DNA from: J027 sp965215855
GTDB taxonomy: Bacteria; Chloroflexota; Anaerolineae; Aggregatilineales; J027
Length of the DNA: 64,000 bases
Direction: 5' to 3'
Assembly (NCBI GenBank): GCA_965215855.1
Contig: CBDCER010000002.1
Span: 682,001-746,000 of the forward strand
The translations under genes were made by a program, and so were the position numbers. Positions 50,281 to 60,096 of the stretch are shown here, piece after piece; positions within the stretch are counted from its first letter, which is position 1, and each line of letters begins with the position of its first letter. The notes under the pieces are model-generated. The model was not told where the DNA came from, did not search any database, and saw only the letters and a program-made list of their open reading frames with translations.

Positions 50281-50991
50281 CTATCCCAATTCCACCGGTG
50301 TTTCGACCCATTTCGGTCCACCGAGTCGATTGACCGCCGCCACAATTGCCTCAGCACTCGCCGTCACATCCGATTTATATTCTGACGGCTTCAAATAAAT
50401 CAATTCCTCATTATCCTGCCGCTCAACTGGCGTTGTAGATGCCACCACATCCCCACGATCCGCCAGCACCCGAATCTGTGCCCCGCGTGGATATACATAA
50501 TTGCTCCTGGCAACTTCCCATGAGCGTCGTGGTTTCAAACCTTGTTGACGCAACACATGAAACACCCGATCCACAAAGTAGTCAGCGCTGCTATACAACT
50601 CGCGAATATGTTTCGCCCGCTGAAACCGATCCCATGTTGTATAGATAAACGCAAATCGGTGTGGTTTTGGGCGATTCCAGACCGGCGGGATCTTCTCCTG
50701 AAGTGGCCCCAACTGAATTTTATGGTACAGATTCTCGTCACGGGAATGCTTCCTACCTGGCAGCAAATCCTTGCGCCGCACAAGTTCCATTCCTTTACGC
50801 TCGGCAAAATAATGGATGCCGCCGCTGCGTTCTCCAAACACCCTGCCGCTTAAGAAAAATGCCAGGAATTCAGCATCAATCCCTTTTGGTGCGTTACCCT
50901 CTGGAATACGATACCAATGCTGCTCGTGAGCAATTGTTAAATCACGTTTCGCTTTGATAACGCCCACCAAAACTCGATCTTCTGGATTCAT
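50281..50991 (-). CDS. Conserved hypothetical protein
   Basis: About 236 residues from the ATG at 50991; two other ATGs lie within 18 bases upstream. Recognisable repeated theme RVLVGVIKAKRDL...HWYRIP, ERSGGIHYFAERKGMELVRR, LYHKIQLGPLQEKIPP and FAFIYTTWDRF. I know similar proteins from Chloroflexota, without assigned function. A PUA- or restriction-type nucleic-acid role is conceivable but not shown. It ends 11 bases before the antitoxin. Confidence 0.6.
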   Translation of the reverse strand: MNPEDRVLVGVIKAKRDLTIAHEQHWYRIPEGNAPKGIDAEFLAFFLSGRVFGERSGGIHYFAERKGMELVRRKDLLPGRKHSRDENLYHKIQLGPLQEKIPPVWNRPKPHRFAFIYTTWDRFQRAKHIRELYSSADYFVDRVFHVLRQQGLKPRRSWEVARSNYVYPRGAQIRVLADRGDVVASTTPVERQDNEELIYLKPSEYKSDVTASAEAIVAAVNRLGGPKWVETPVELG

Positions 50992-51070
50992 CGGGCACAT
51001 TTCCCTCATTCATCTCACGTGGGTTGTGAGCAGGTTATCGAACCCAGGCACATCGAATCAACAGTGGTGT

Positions 51071-51106
51071 GAAAACCCTCCCTCCTCATGAGTAAAGAGG
51101 GCTTTC
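51071..51106 (-). terminator. Intrinsic terminator of the PLP-enzyme gene
   Basis: Minus-strand stem GAAAGCCCTC/GAGGGTTTTC (one G.T pair) with a 16-base loop and a short T-run, 18 bases after the stop. Confidence 0.6.
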
Positions 51107-51124
51107 AGATGAGTGTAACCTTAT

Positions 51125-52588
51125 TTAATACAATCCCACGCGAGCATTAAACTCTGCAATCATCGCGTCGATTTCGTCTGCTTGACCATGAACACCCGAC
51201 CAGTATGCAGGGTCTTCCCACTGCGCCATAATTTCCTCGTAGGTCTTACCTTGCTGCTCGACCCATGTGAAATATTTCAGATTGTGGACACGCCTGCGGT
51301 CATAATGTCCCAATTCCTGCACATGCTGAATATCCTGTCCCATCAGCCAGCGATGGTAATCACCCGCCGCATCTGCCGCAGTATACTCGCCATGTGCCTC
51401 GCGTTCCTCGGCGATACGGCTCTGGTACAACTCCATCGAATCGGTGTTCACCGTCAACACCACATCGCCTTCGCCCCATTCATAGTATTTCGCCATCTTG
51501 ATTGACGACAACATATTGGCAATCGACGAAATCCCGAACTGATCCAGCTTCTCAATAAATGCCGATTCAACACCTTGCTTGACCAGGTATTCACGTCCGG
51601 CAGGTTCATTGAACAATCGCATGATACGAATGGTGGCTTCATCATCAATCCCCATCACCATGTCTGTGTTACGGACATTATGGATCCAGGGGATATGCTT
51701 GTCGCCAATGCCCTCAATACGATGTGCGCCAAAGCCGTTATACAGCAACGTCGGGCACTGCAATGCTTCGCTGGCGGCAATCTTGCTGGTGGGGAATTGA
51801 TCTTTCATGAAGTCGCCACAGCCAATCGTCCCGGCTGAACCAGTGGTCAACGCTACACCACGATAGGTGTCGTGCGACCCCATCACCTGCTCCAACACTT
51901 CCAACATAGCATTGCCAGTCACTTCATAGTGCCACAGATGGTTGCCCATCTCATCAAACTGGTTGAAAATCATGATGTCGTCACCACGAGTCTCGGTCAA
52001 TTCCCAGCACTTATCAAAGATTTCCTTCACATTACTTTCAGTACCCGGCGTAGCAATAACTTCGCCCGCTACCTTGCTCAACCACTCGAAACGTTCACGG
52101 CTCATGCCTTCTGGCAATATTGCAATGGAGTCGCACGCCAGCAGCGCCGAGTTGTACGCCCCACCCCGACAGTAATTTCCGGTAGAAGGCCATACCGCTT
52201 TTTGGGAAGTTGGATCGAACTGCCCGGACACCAAACGCGGCGCTAAACAGCCATATGTCGCGCCGACCTTGTGCGCCCCTGTCGGGAACCACTTGCCGAC
52301 CAGTGTAATAATCCGCGCATCTACACCACTGATCGCTTTGGGGATTTCTAGATAATTTACATTCCCAAAACCACCACCGTGCGGAGTCGGCTCGTTCTTC
52401 CAGGTTATCCGGCACAAATTCAATGAATTAACGTCCCACAAGCCAACATTTCCAAGTTGTGCCTTGATTTCGTCGGGCACCAGTGTCGGATCCTTCATCA
52501 TGGCAAACGTAGGCATAAAAATATGGCGCTCTCGAGCACGTTGGATAGAACGTTCCATTAACTCTTGATTTACAGTGAGATCAATCAC
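51125..52588 (-). CDS. PLP-dependent enzyme, tryptophan-synthase-beta-like fold
   Basis: 487 residues, fold type II. The PLP lysine is in FPTGAHKVGATYGCLAPRLV (about 112-131); the phosphate-binding glycine-rich loop is ALTTGSAGTIGCGDF (about 245-259). Longer than cysteine synthase or YgeX (diaminopropionate ammonia-lyase); annotated relatives often sit in purine-degradation clusters. Expected beta-replacement or lyase chemistry on an amino acid. The start is a GTG at 52588. Confidence 0.8.
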   Translation of the reverse strand: MIDLTVNQELMERSIQRARERHIFMPTFAMMKDPTLVPDEIKAQLGNVGLWDVNSLNLCRITWKNEPTPHGGGFGNVNYLEIPKAISGVDARIITLVGKWFPTGAHKVGATYGCLAPRLVSGQFDPTSQKAVWPSTGNYCRGGAYNSALLACDSIAILPEGMSRERFEWLSKVAGEVIATPGTESNVKEIFDKCWELTETRGDDIMIFNQFDEMGNHLWHYEVTGNAMLEVLEQVMGSHDTYRGVALTTGSAGTIGCGDFMKDQFPTSKIAASEALQCPTLLYNGFGAHRIEGIGDKHIPWIHNVRNTDMVMGIDDEATIRIMRLFNEPAGREYLVKQGVESAFIEKLDQFGISSIANMLSSIKMAKYYEWGEGDVVLTVNTDSMELYQSRIAEEREAHGEYTAADAAGDYHRWLMGQDIQHVQELGHYDRRRVHNLKYFTWVEQQGKTYEEIMAQWEDPAYWSGVHGQADEIDAMIAEFNARVGLY

Positions 52589-52619
52589 AGTGTTTGTATA
52601 CTCCTATAGAGAAAGAAAT

Positions 52620-52883
52620 TTAAGCATCTTCGTTTTCACCACCATCATCCGGCAATAACATGCTTTCAATGACCCGAATCTGGTTATGCACCGCGTCGCG
52701 CCGCTCTGCCAATTCTCGATAGTGCTGATAGTCTGCTTCCGACATATCTTTGGTCCCGCCTTTATTGCGAGTCAGCAGGTTATCAATGGTTTCATCAAGC
52801 TGTTCATATTCCAGCACCAACCTGCGATAAAGCTCAACGCGGGCCTTATCCGATTCAGGAATATCAGGTGTCGTGTCGGGCAT
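52620..52883 (-). CDS. Small coiled-coil hypothetical protein
   Basis: 87 residues, mostly one long charged helix (ARVELYRRLVLEYEQLDETI and later RELAERRDAVHNQIRVIESM) with an acidic tail. It overlaps the end of the GT2 gene by 20 bases, so it is translated with it. Not recognised. Confidence 0.6.
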   Translation of the reverse strand: MPDTTPDIPESDKARVELYRRLVLEYEQLDETIDNLLTRNKGGTKDMSEADYQHYRELAERRDAVHNQIRVIESMLLPDDGGENEDA

Positions 52884-53904
52884 CGGATTGCTCCTCTGAA
52901 GCTACTGCCGATATGACTGGTGGTGCAGTTGCCACCACGCGGGGCGGCACATTTTTTGTTTCAAACGGAATCCCATAGGTATCCGCAATGACATACAACG
53001 GGCGACTCCGCACTTCATCATAGATACGGGCGATATACTGCCCCAAAATGAAGAAGAACAGAAATTGAAATGCGCTCAAAATCAACAGCACCGAGAGTGT
53101 GGTCGCTTGGCCTTCCAAAAATGCTTCGGTGGTTGCCAGTCGCAGCACCACCACTAATGGTAACGCCAACACCGCCAACACTGCCAGCACAAAGCTAATG
53201 TAGATGGCAACTTGTAGGGGGAAATAACTGAATCCTGTGATGCCATCCAACGCCAACCGCAACATCTTCCGCAGCGTATACTTCGTCTGGCCGATTTCCC
53301 GCTTCTGGCGCACATATTCCACGCCCGTCTGCCGGAAACCGACCCAACTCGTCATACCTCGGATAAAGCGGTTATGCTCACGCATCTGTGTCACTGCATT
53401 GACCACGCGTCGGTCCATTAATCGAAAATCGCCTGTATCCAATGGAATGTCGATATTCGTGATTTTGTTGGTCACGCGGTAAAACCACTTCGCCGTCCAA
53501 ACCTTAAAACGGCTTTCACCCTCGCGGGACGCCCGCACTGCGTAGACTACATGATAGCCCTCGCGCCATTTTTCGACCATATCCGCGATTAATTCCGGCG
53601 GGTCTTGCAGGTCAGCATCAATCAGAACCACTGCCTGTCCCAATGCGAAATCCATCCCGGCTGATACCGCTGTCTGATGACCAAAGTTTCGGGCGAAATT
53701 GATGATCCGCACCCGCGAGTCCTGCGCGTGCAACTCCATCATCTCGCCCAGCGACCCATCTTTGCTACCATCATTGACCATCAACAATTCCCAGGGTTCA
53801 CCCAGGCCATCCATCACGGTACAAATCCGGCCATAGAGGCGCAGTAAATTCCCTTCCTCATTATGCACCGGAGCGATAATCGAAAATGTCGGAGTCGCAG
53901 TCAT
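52864..53904 (-). CDS. Family 2 glycosyltransferase (dolichyl-phosphate-mannose-synthase-like)
   Basis: 346 residues. GT2 start SIIAPVHNEEGNLLRLYGRI, donor site MVNDGSKDGS, and DADLQDPPELIADMVEKWRE with the DxD. Two C-terminal membrane hairpins (about 225-300), as in polyprenyl-phosphate sugar transferases of the DPM1/ArnC/GtrB group. It probably makes the lipid-linked sugar used by GT-C enzymes such as those at 15022 and 38944 (inference). Confidence 0.88.
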   Translation of the reverse strand: MTATPTFSIIAPVHNEEGNLLRLYGRICTVMDGLGEPWELLMVNDGSKDGSLGEMMELHAQDSRVRIINFARNFGHQTAVSAGMDFALGQAVVLIDADLQDPPELIADMVEKWREGYHVVYAVRASREGESRFKVWTAKWFYRVTNKITNIDIPLDTGDFRLMDRRVVNAVTQMREHNRFIRGMTSWVGFRQTGVEYVRQKREIGQTKYTLRKMLRLALDGITGFSYFPLQVAIYISFVLAVLAVLALPLVVVLRLATTEAFLEGQATTLSVLLILSAFQFLFFFILGQYIARIYDEVRSRPLYVIADTYGIPFETKNVPPRVVATAPPVISAVASEEQSDARHDT

Positions 53905-53913
53905 CGCAGTTTT

Positions 53914-55170
53914 CTACCAGTTCTTTACTCGCGCACGCACAGCGTCCAAATCAGGCGCTGTCTTGGGCGGCATCTGATCTGCCACTGTCCGCATCGCGCT
54001 TTTCACATCCTTCAAACCACTGCCCGTGACCAACAACATCACGCGCTCATCGGATCCGATACCAAGCGCATCAGTATGGCGCATCGCCGCAAATGTCGCT
54101 GACGCTGCCGGTTCCGCAAACACGCCGGATGCTCGCGCCAACGCCGGAATCGCCGCCAGGATTTCATCATCGGTCACACGGATAAACTTGCCATCAGTAT
54201 GGCGCACCGCCCGCATCGCTTTGGCACGATCACGCGGCAGCCCACTACTGATGCTATCCGCGACAGTATCCGCCGGACGAGGTTCCATATCTTGTGGTGC
54301 GATATCGTTTTCCCAGGCATACACCATCGCATCACTGCCGGACGATTGCACACCAATCAGGCGTGGCATCTTGTCTATCCACCCTAAATTGTACAATTCT
54401 CGGCAACCTTTGTGAACCCCACCGATAATACTGCCATCACCAACCGAAACGACAACGACATCGGGCATCTCCCACCGCAACTGCTCGGCAGCTTCAAAAA
54501 CAACCGTCTTCTTACCCTCAGTTGTAAAAGGATTAATGCCCGTGCTGCGGTTATACCAGCCAAACTCCTCACAGGCTTCTGTACACAAATCAAACGCCGT
54601 GTCATAGTCGCCATCGACCAGGATCACCTTTGCGCCGAAAATGAGCATCTGCGCGATTTTTGCTTCGGGAGCTGACGCCGGGACGAAGATTACTGCCTCG
54701 GCCCCTTCCACCGCCGCACAACAGCCCGCCAGCGCCGCTGCCGCATTACCGGTGCTGGCCGTCGCAATCACGTTCCGGCCCAGGTTTTGCACCGCATGGT
54801 TGACCACCATCGCGCTCGCTCGGTCTTTCAGCGAGGCCGTGAGGTTCGCACCGTCGTTCTTGATACACAATCCGCCGACACCAACCTCACTTGACAGATG
54901 TGTCAGAGCCTCATAGCCGATCAGCGGCGTTCCACCGAGACTTGACAGCCCTGCCAGCGGCTCATCCGCCAGCGGCAATAAGTCACGTTGTCGCCAAAAG
55001 GTTAGCGGGCCGTCCGCTGGGCGTTTTGGGGCATTGTCTGCATACAGCACGTCCAGCGTCCCGACATCACCGCACGCCGGACAGGTATACAGTACCTCGT
55101 CCAGACCGTAGTGTGTCCCGCAGATGACACATTCCAGCCCGGTGACATGACCTAAACTGGTGTTATCCAT
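53914..55170 (-). CDS. Threonine-synthase-like PLP enzyme with zinc ribbon
   Basis: 418 residues. The N-terminal ribbon CVICGTHYGLDEVLYTCPAC (about 15-34) is followed by a fold II PLP domain: lysine in NLTASLKDRASAMVV (about 108-122), asparagine/serine loop ATASTGNAAAALAGCCA and VVSVGDGSIIGGVHKG. It resembles threonine synthase, but the position next to carbamate kinase and carbamoyltransferases suggests an ammonia-lyase-type role in a catabolic pathway. Overlaps the carbamate kinase stop by 19 bases. Confidence 0.8.
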   Translation of the reverse strand: MDNTSLGHVTGLECVICGTHYGLDEVLYTCPACGDVGTLDVLYADNAPKRPADGPLTFWRQRDLLPLADEPLAGLSSLGGTPLIGYEALTHLSSEVGVGGLCIKNDGANLTASLKDRASAMVVNHAVQNLGRNVIATASTGNAAAALAGCCAAVEGAEAVIFVPASAPEAKIAQMLIFGAKVILVDGDYDTAFDLCTEACEEFGWYNRSTGINPFTTEGKKTVVFEAAEQLRWEMPDVVVVSVGDGSIIGGVHKGCRELYNLGWIDKMPRLIGVQSSGSDAMVYAWENDIAPQDMEPRPADTVADSISSGLPRDRAKAMRAVRHTDGKFIRVTDDEILAAIPALARASGVFAEPAASATFAAMRHTDALGIGSDERVMLLVTGSGLKDVKSAMRTVADQMPPKTAPDLDAVRARVKNW

Positions 55171-56093
55171 GTGCCCGTCTCCCCGGCCAGTGCCCGTTTG
55201 ATATTTGGTGGATCAGTAATCAACGCCCGCGGCCCGCCATGACTCAAGAAATCAATTACAGCTTCAATCTTGGGTTTCATGCTACCCGGCGCGAAATGTC
55301 CTTCTTCCAAATACTGCCGTGCCTCGACCAATGTCAACGCATCCAGGTCTTTTTGATCCGGTTTATTAAAATTCAGCGAGACCTTTTCTACTGCCGTCGA
55401 AATCACGAGCAAATCCGCATTCAATTTCTGCGCCAACAGGCTGCTGGCCCAGTCCTTGTCAATCACAGCATATTCCCCCCGCAACTCACCCTTGCTGTTA
55501 CGCGCTACCGGAATACCACCGCCACCGCAAGCAATTACTGTATAACCAGCGGTTGACATGGCACGAATCGCGCCCAACTCGATGATTTCCAACGGCTCTG
55601 GCGAAGCTACTACACGCCGCCAACCGCGCCCAGAATCTTCTACAACCTGCCAGCCATCTTTCTCAAATTCGCGGGCGGCATCCTCTTCCATGAAGCTACC
55701 AATCGGCTTAGTTGGATTAGCGAAAGCAGGATCTTCACGATCCACCCGCACCTGCGTCACCACCGTCACCACACTGCGATTGATACCCCGCGCACGCAGC
55801 TCATTATCGAGCGCCTGCTGCAACATATAGCCAATGCTGCCTTGCGTATCCGCACCGATGACATCCAACGGTGTTTGGTGTACTTCCTCCGCGGCCAACT
55901 CGTTTCGTCGCAAAATGAACCCCACCTGCGGGCCATTGCCATGCGTTACCACGACCTGCCAGCCTTCCTCGATCATATCGGCAATGTGCTGGCAGGTTTC
56001 GCGCACTGCATCCCACTGCGCGGAAACTTCGGGGTGCGTCTTATCCGTAATTAATGAATTTCCACCAATTGCAATTACGGCTGTTTTACTCAT
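55152..56093 (-). CDS. arcC: Carbamate kinase
   Basis: 313 residues. AIGGNSLI (about 7-14), THGNGPQVGFILRRNELA (about 50-67), IACGGGGIPVARN (about 193-205) and VIDKDWASSLLAQKLNADLL (about 214-233), then a final GHFAPGSMKPKIEAVIDFL, all carbamate kinase motifs. It transfers phosphate from carbamoyl phosphate to ADP, making ATP, NH3 and CO2. With the neighbouring carbamoyltransferases it forms the energy-yielding end of ureido-compound breakdown. Confidence 0.93.
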   Translation of the reverse strand: MSKTAVIAIGGNSLITDKTHPEVSAQWDAVRETCQHIADMIEEGWQVVVTHGNGPQVGFILRRNELAAEEVHQTPLDVIGADTQGSIGYMLQQALDNELRARGINRSVVTVVTQVRVDREDPAFANPTKPIGSFMEEDAAREFEKDGWQVVEDSGRGWRRVVASPEPLEIIELGAIRAMSTAGYTVIACGGGGIPVARNSKGELRGEYAVIDKDWASSLLAQKLNADLLVISTAVEKVSLNFNKPDQKDLDALTLVEARQYLEEGHFAPGSMKPKIEAVIDFLSHGGPRALITDPPNIKRALAGETGTWITPV

Positions 56094-56238
56094 GGGGGCT
56101 TCCTCTTTTCCTTGAATATCCTATGTTATTGAACGTTAAATTTCCCATCCCCAGAGGCAGGAACTCAGTGTCGTCAATTAAATTCAGCGGCACAACAGAT
56201 TCGTTGGCAAGAATAGAGGTGTTAATTGACGAGAAACC

Positions 56239-56278
56239 AGTTCCTCCCCCATGCTTGGGGGAGGTTAGGAGGGGGCTG
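56239..56278. repeat. Dispersed palindromic repeat, family B, intergenic copy
   Basis: About 37 of 40 bases match the copy at 40894-40933. The left part is a hairpin (CCTCCCCC/GGGGGAGG). It lies in the gap between carbamate kinase and the carbamoyltransferase, where nothing else is seen. Confidence 0.75.
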
Positions 56279-56328
56279 GTCAGATAGGATCACTCACACC
56301 CAGCCTCACCTAATACTAAACACGTAGC

Positions 56329-57312
56329 CTACCGCATCGTCAGCGCCATCACGGCCTTCTGTACATGCAGCCGATTCTCGGCCTCATCATAAACCGCACT
56401 TTGTGGCCCATCAATCACGGCATCCGTCACTTCAATGTTGCGATCTGCCGGTAGACAGTGCATGTAAATGCCTTCACCATTCTTCGTCAGACCCATCCGG
56501 CGTTCATCAGCGATCCAGTCCGTGTATTTGCTGGCGATCTCCGCACTTTCCTCCTCGTCCGTCGTCGTCAGCATCGCACCCCAACTCTTGGGATATACCA
56601 CGTCTGCACCCTGGAAACCGGCATCGAAATCATCCAACACTTCGAAGTTGCCGCCATGCTGGCGGGCATTCTCGCGGGCCTGATCCTCGATTTCCGGCAT
56701 AATCTTGAATTCAGGGGGCCGTGTCAAACGCACGTTCATACCATAGCGCGTCGCCAACAGAATTAAACTCTGTGGAGCCGACATCGGCTTCTGATAACTG
56801 GACGCATACGCATACGACACATTGATCGTCTTGCCGCGCACATCACGCCCAAAACGCTCAAAAATCGTCAGCATATCCGCCAACCCCTGAAACGGGTGGA
56901 AATAATCACACTGCATATTCAGGATCGGTACGCGGCTGGCCGCAGCCACGCCACGAATGTATTCGTTGCCCAAATCCCAATCGCATTGACGAATGGCGAT
57001 GCCGTCGCAATAACGCCCAATGATTTCACCAATTTCCTTGCCGGTATCACCGTGCTTGATTTGCGTCGTGCGATGGTCAATAAACTGCGCATGGCCGCCC
57101 AACTGTGCCATCCCCGCCTCGAAACTGACACGAGTGCGCGTGCTGGAGAAGAAGAACAGCATTGCCAGTACCTTATCGCGCAACGAGGCATGGTCGATGC
57201 CCAGCGCCCGCTTCTTCTTCAGATCAGCCGCCACCTCGAACACGGTGTCCAACTCGCTGCGTGTCCACTCTTGCGTGGAAATCATATCGCGTCCGGCCAG
57301 ATAACTTTGCAT
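56329..57312 (-). CDS. Carbamoyltransferase, ornithine/YgeW type
   Basis: 327 residues. Carbamoyl-phosphate loop SSTRTRVSFEAG (about 56-67), second site DYFHPFQGLADMLTIFERFG, and the OTC-type C-terminal loop HCLPADRNIEV, which in knotted carbamoyltransferases such as YgeW takes this form. The missing HPCQ cysteine (HPFQ) and the neighbours (carbamate kinase, PLP enzymes) favour a catabolic YgeW- or oxamate/ureido-type transferase over arginine biosynthesis. Confidence 0.82.
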   Translation of the reverse strand: MQSYLAGRDMISTQEWTRSELDTVFEVAADLKKKRALGIDHASLRDKVLAMLFFFSSTRTRVSFEAGMAQLGGHAQFIDHRTTQIKHGDTGKEIGEIIGRYCDGIAIRQCDWDLGNEYIRGVAAASRVPILNMQCDYFHPFQGLADMLTIFERFGRDVRGKTINVSYAYASSYQKPMSAPQSLILLATRYGMNVRLTRPPEFKIMPEIEDQARENARQHGGNFEVLDDFDAGFQGADVVYPKSWGAMLTTTDEEESAEIASKYTDWIADERRMGLTKNGEGIYMHCLPADRNIEVTDAVIDGPQSAVYDEAENRLHVQKAVMALTMR

Positions 57313-57346
57313 TTGAATGACTCCTTTTTTGTAAACTCAAATTGAT

Positions 57347-58488
57347 TTATTGCACGATTTCGATGATACGAACATCATCACCCCATACCAGCACCCGCCA
57401 CCCATCTTGGCTCCAGGTCGCTACTCTATCTACCGAATACTGAGATGGAATGGAGTGATAATGAATACGTTCAGCACTTTCAAAATCCCAGATAACAAAA
57501 AGATCAGGGTCGGGATCGCTGTTCCACAATATCCCCCAGAGGTGTGTTACGTCTCTATTCCATTCCGCGTCCGCAACCCTCCACCATCCGATACTATCGG
57601 CTATCAACCATTGGGTAATTGTTGGGGTTGCACCACTTAGGTCCCAAACAGGGTCCCCCTCAAGGCCAGGATATCGGGAAAACGTTACAACTTGTCTGCC
57701 ATCAGGATGCCAAATCACCTCAGACAATTTATCCATTTCGCCATCCCAACCTAGCAGCATGGGTTGAGTGCTATCATTAACATCCCATACACTCACGCGA
57801 TCACAGCAATCTATGATTGTATAAGCTGTCAGAATACGGTCTTCCTGTGTATTCCAGGCCGCATAGTAGAGGTAATCTGCGTCGGGATGATGCAAAGATA
57901 ACATCACATCTCCGCTATCAGCATCCCATACCTTTACAATACCGTCATCCCGTCCCCAGGTCAGAATTTGTGTTCCGGCTTCATTCCATACTGAACCAAG
58001 AATAGCCGAATCAGGATGCTCAAAAACATGAATCTGCTGTCCGGTATACGCATCCCATACGTACACAAGAGCAGGTACCCAAGCCCGTGTGAGTATCATA
58101 GTCTCATCAGCATTCCAAATCACTTCCCACACACCATCCCCATGATCCAAGTTTAGGAGTGGTTCACCAGTGGTTGTATCCTAATTCTGATTTCAGTCCC
58201 ATGCCACGACGTAATGCGTGTCCCATCATGATTCCAGACCGCACCGCTGGCGTCATCAGTCAGCCGTCGAAACAACTCACCCGTTTCTACATCCCATATC
58301 TGCAAAGGTGGGCGGGTCAATATCTGCGTTTCATCAGGACTCCAAGCCGCTTCCCACACTGGCTCGGCTGGCTCGATAACCAGCACCGTTTCCACAGCAC
58401 CACCCTGAGCAACCACACCCTCCGGCACGCCTGCCCAGGCCCATACCAGTGGTATTCCGACGAAAACAATCCCAATCAAACGCTTCAA
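57347..58488 (-). pseudogene. Secreted WD40-like beta-propeller protein with frame break
   Basis: The first frame (58488-58153) has a signal peptide (MKRLIGIVFVGIPLVWAWAG) and WD40-like units (WSPDETQILTRPPLQIWDVE). It stops, but the next frame continues in the same repeats (TTTGEPLLNLDHGDGVWEVI) to 57347. A single-base deletion near 58170 explains the break. Blades are visible as WNEAGTQILTWGRDDGIVKV and WHPDGRQVVTF, about five in all. Extracytoplasmic; ligand unknown. It may be a sequencing indel or a true lesion. Confidence 0.72.
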
Positions 58489-58803
58489 TACAAACTCTCA
58501 GACAGAAAGCGGGCGCTCAGGCTCACAACCACCTGCACCCCCTCCATATTTCACGTTGTCACAATCATTGCGGCTGCATTGTGGTTACGTCAGGTTATCC
58601 GCCATCGACAGTTCTTCTCTGCTTGATGCAGATTAACAATACGGATAATTGCGGACAGACACATTGGTCTGTCCCTACGAATGCCTCAGAATCATTCTGC
58701 GAACACGATTCTCGATGTGCCGTAGGGGCGGATATGAAATCCGCCCGCGAAAACAGTTATCCGTTAATTATTTGATCCCCATTACGGAGAGGGGGAGGGT
58801 TAT
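58489..58803. repeat. Intergenic region with family A palindromes
   Basis: No gene seen. Two strong hairpins: GGACAGAC/GTCTGTCC (58653-58674) and GGGCGGAT/ATCCGCCC (58726-58746), separated by CCCTACG and CGTAGGG in inverted orientation, so the whole 58653-58746 unit is a larger inverted repeat related to 5969-6050. Confidence 0.6.
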
Positions 58804-59757
58804 TTACTCCACCGCCCCCAGAATCAACGCCAGTAATGCCATCCGCGATAGCACGCCGTTATATGCCTCCACCCAATACCGCTGGTGGCGCGTGGTATCG
58901 ACCTCAGTCAACAACTCATCCTGGCGCGGCAGCGAGTGCAACACAATCGAATCTGGCTTGGCTTTATCGAACAGCAGTTGTTTGGTCACCTGATAGTTGG
59001 CTGGTGTCAGGCCCTTCTGATCCGGCACATCCTGACGCGACACTGTGTAGTCCGGTTGCACCACCGGCTCCATATAAATAATGTCGGCCTCGCCAATCAC
59101 CTGTTCAATGTGTTCCTTTTCTTCCCACTGCAGGCCCATACCAGTGATCTCAGCCTTATGATCTTCCGTCAATGACATTTCCTCTGGGCAAATCACGTAG
59201 GCTTTGGCATCGAATTTGCTCAACGCATAGGTAATGCTGTGCATCGTCCGCATCCGCATATCACCAATTAGAATCCAGGTCAGACCATCCAGTGTGCCCT
59301 TCTCACGGTAAATCGTCAATAAGTCGGTGATAACCTGCGTCGGGTGTTCGCCCCATCCATCACCACAATTGATAATCGGAATACTGGCGTGCTTGGCTGC
59401 TTCAGCCGGTGCGCCCTGCTGGAAGTGGCGACAGGCGATCACATCACCGTAATATTCCAGCATCTTGAACGTATCTTGAATCGATTCCTGGTAGAAGTCA
59501 CCAGCGCGTGTCATCTTGGCATCGGAGAATCCGGTCACATGTCCACCCAAGCGGTGCATGGCCGCTTCCGTCGCCAGACGGGTGCGCGTACTCGGTTGAT
59601 AGAATGCCGTCACCAGTGTCTTATGCTTCAGCAAATCTCCATTGCGACGATCACGCGCATATGGCTCCAGCATGGCCGCCACTTCAAAGACTCGGAAATA
59701 CTCGTGTCGTTCAAAATCCTTCAGGGAAAGGATGTCACGTCCCATAAAGCTACGCAT
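58804..59757 (-). CDS. Carbamoyltransferase, aspartate type
   Basis: 317 residues. FYQPSTRTRLATEAA (about 52-66), the second-site NCGDGWGEHPTQVITDLLTI (about 129-148) and C-terminal VLHSLPRQDELLTEVD, all in the aspartate carbamoyltransferase form (HPTQ, HSLPR). Could be pyrB, but no other pyrimidine gene is present and a second carbamoyltransferase and carbamate kinase lie next door, so a ureidosuccinate or other catabolic role is also possible. Confidence 0.83.
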   Translation of the reverse strand: MRSFMGRDILSLKDFERHEYFRVFEVAAMLEPYARDRRNGDLLKHKTLVTAFYQPSTRTRLATEAAMHRLGGHVTGFSDAKMTRAGDFYQESIQDTFKMLEYYGDVIACRHFQQGAPAEAAKHASIPIINCGDGWGEHPTQVITDLLTIYREKGTLDGLTWILIGDMRMRTMHSITYALSKFDAKAYVICPEEMSLTEDHKAEITGMGLQWEEKEHIEQVIGEADIIYMEPVVQPDYTVSRQDVPDQKGLTPANYQVTKQLLFDKAKPDSIVLHSLPRQDELLTEVDTTRHQRYWVEAYNGVLSRMALLALILGAVE

Positions 59758-60096
59758 TTTATATAAAACCTCCAGTTATGTGATTGAAATTTGTAAACAT
59801 TTGCGTACAACGCAGATTGTTAAGTGGAGAAATATACAGGAATCGTCTCAGGGGGTTTCAGATGTTCCAGTGGTTAGCACCACTTTGTCCGTATTTGTCC
59901 ACAAAATGTTCTATAAATGTCCCGGATTTTAGTGCAATTTCACCTGATATTTTTTACTAAATTCCTGGCGAATTTTGCATCAAAAATCACGACAGCTTCG
60001 GTAAAAAAATGACCTAATTTTTCCCCTCGGAAAATTGGTCCAACAACATATAACAATTATGCCTCAATAACCTGGCATTTGCCAATACTTTTCCGC
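59758..60096. other. AT-rich intergenic region
   Basis: No gene found. A 6-bp hairpin AGTGGT/ACCACT lies near 59866-59881, and GGAGG about eleven bases before the carbamoyltransferase ATG serves as its ribosome site. The promoter of that gene should lie here but no box pair is convincing. Confidence 0.35.
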
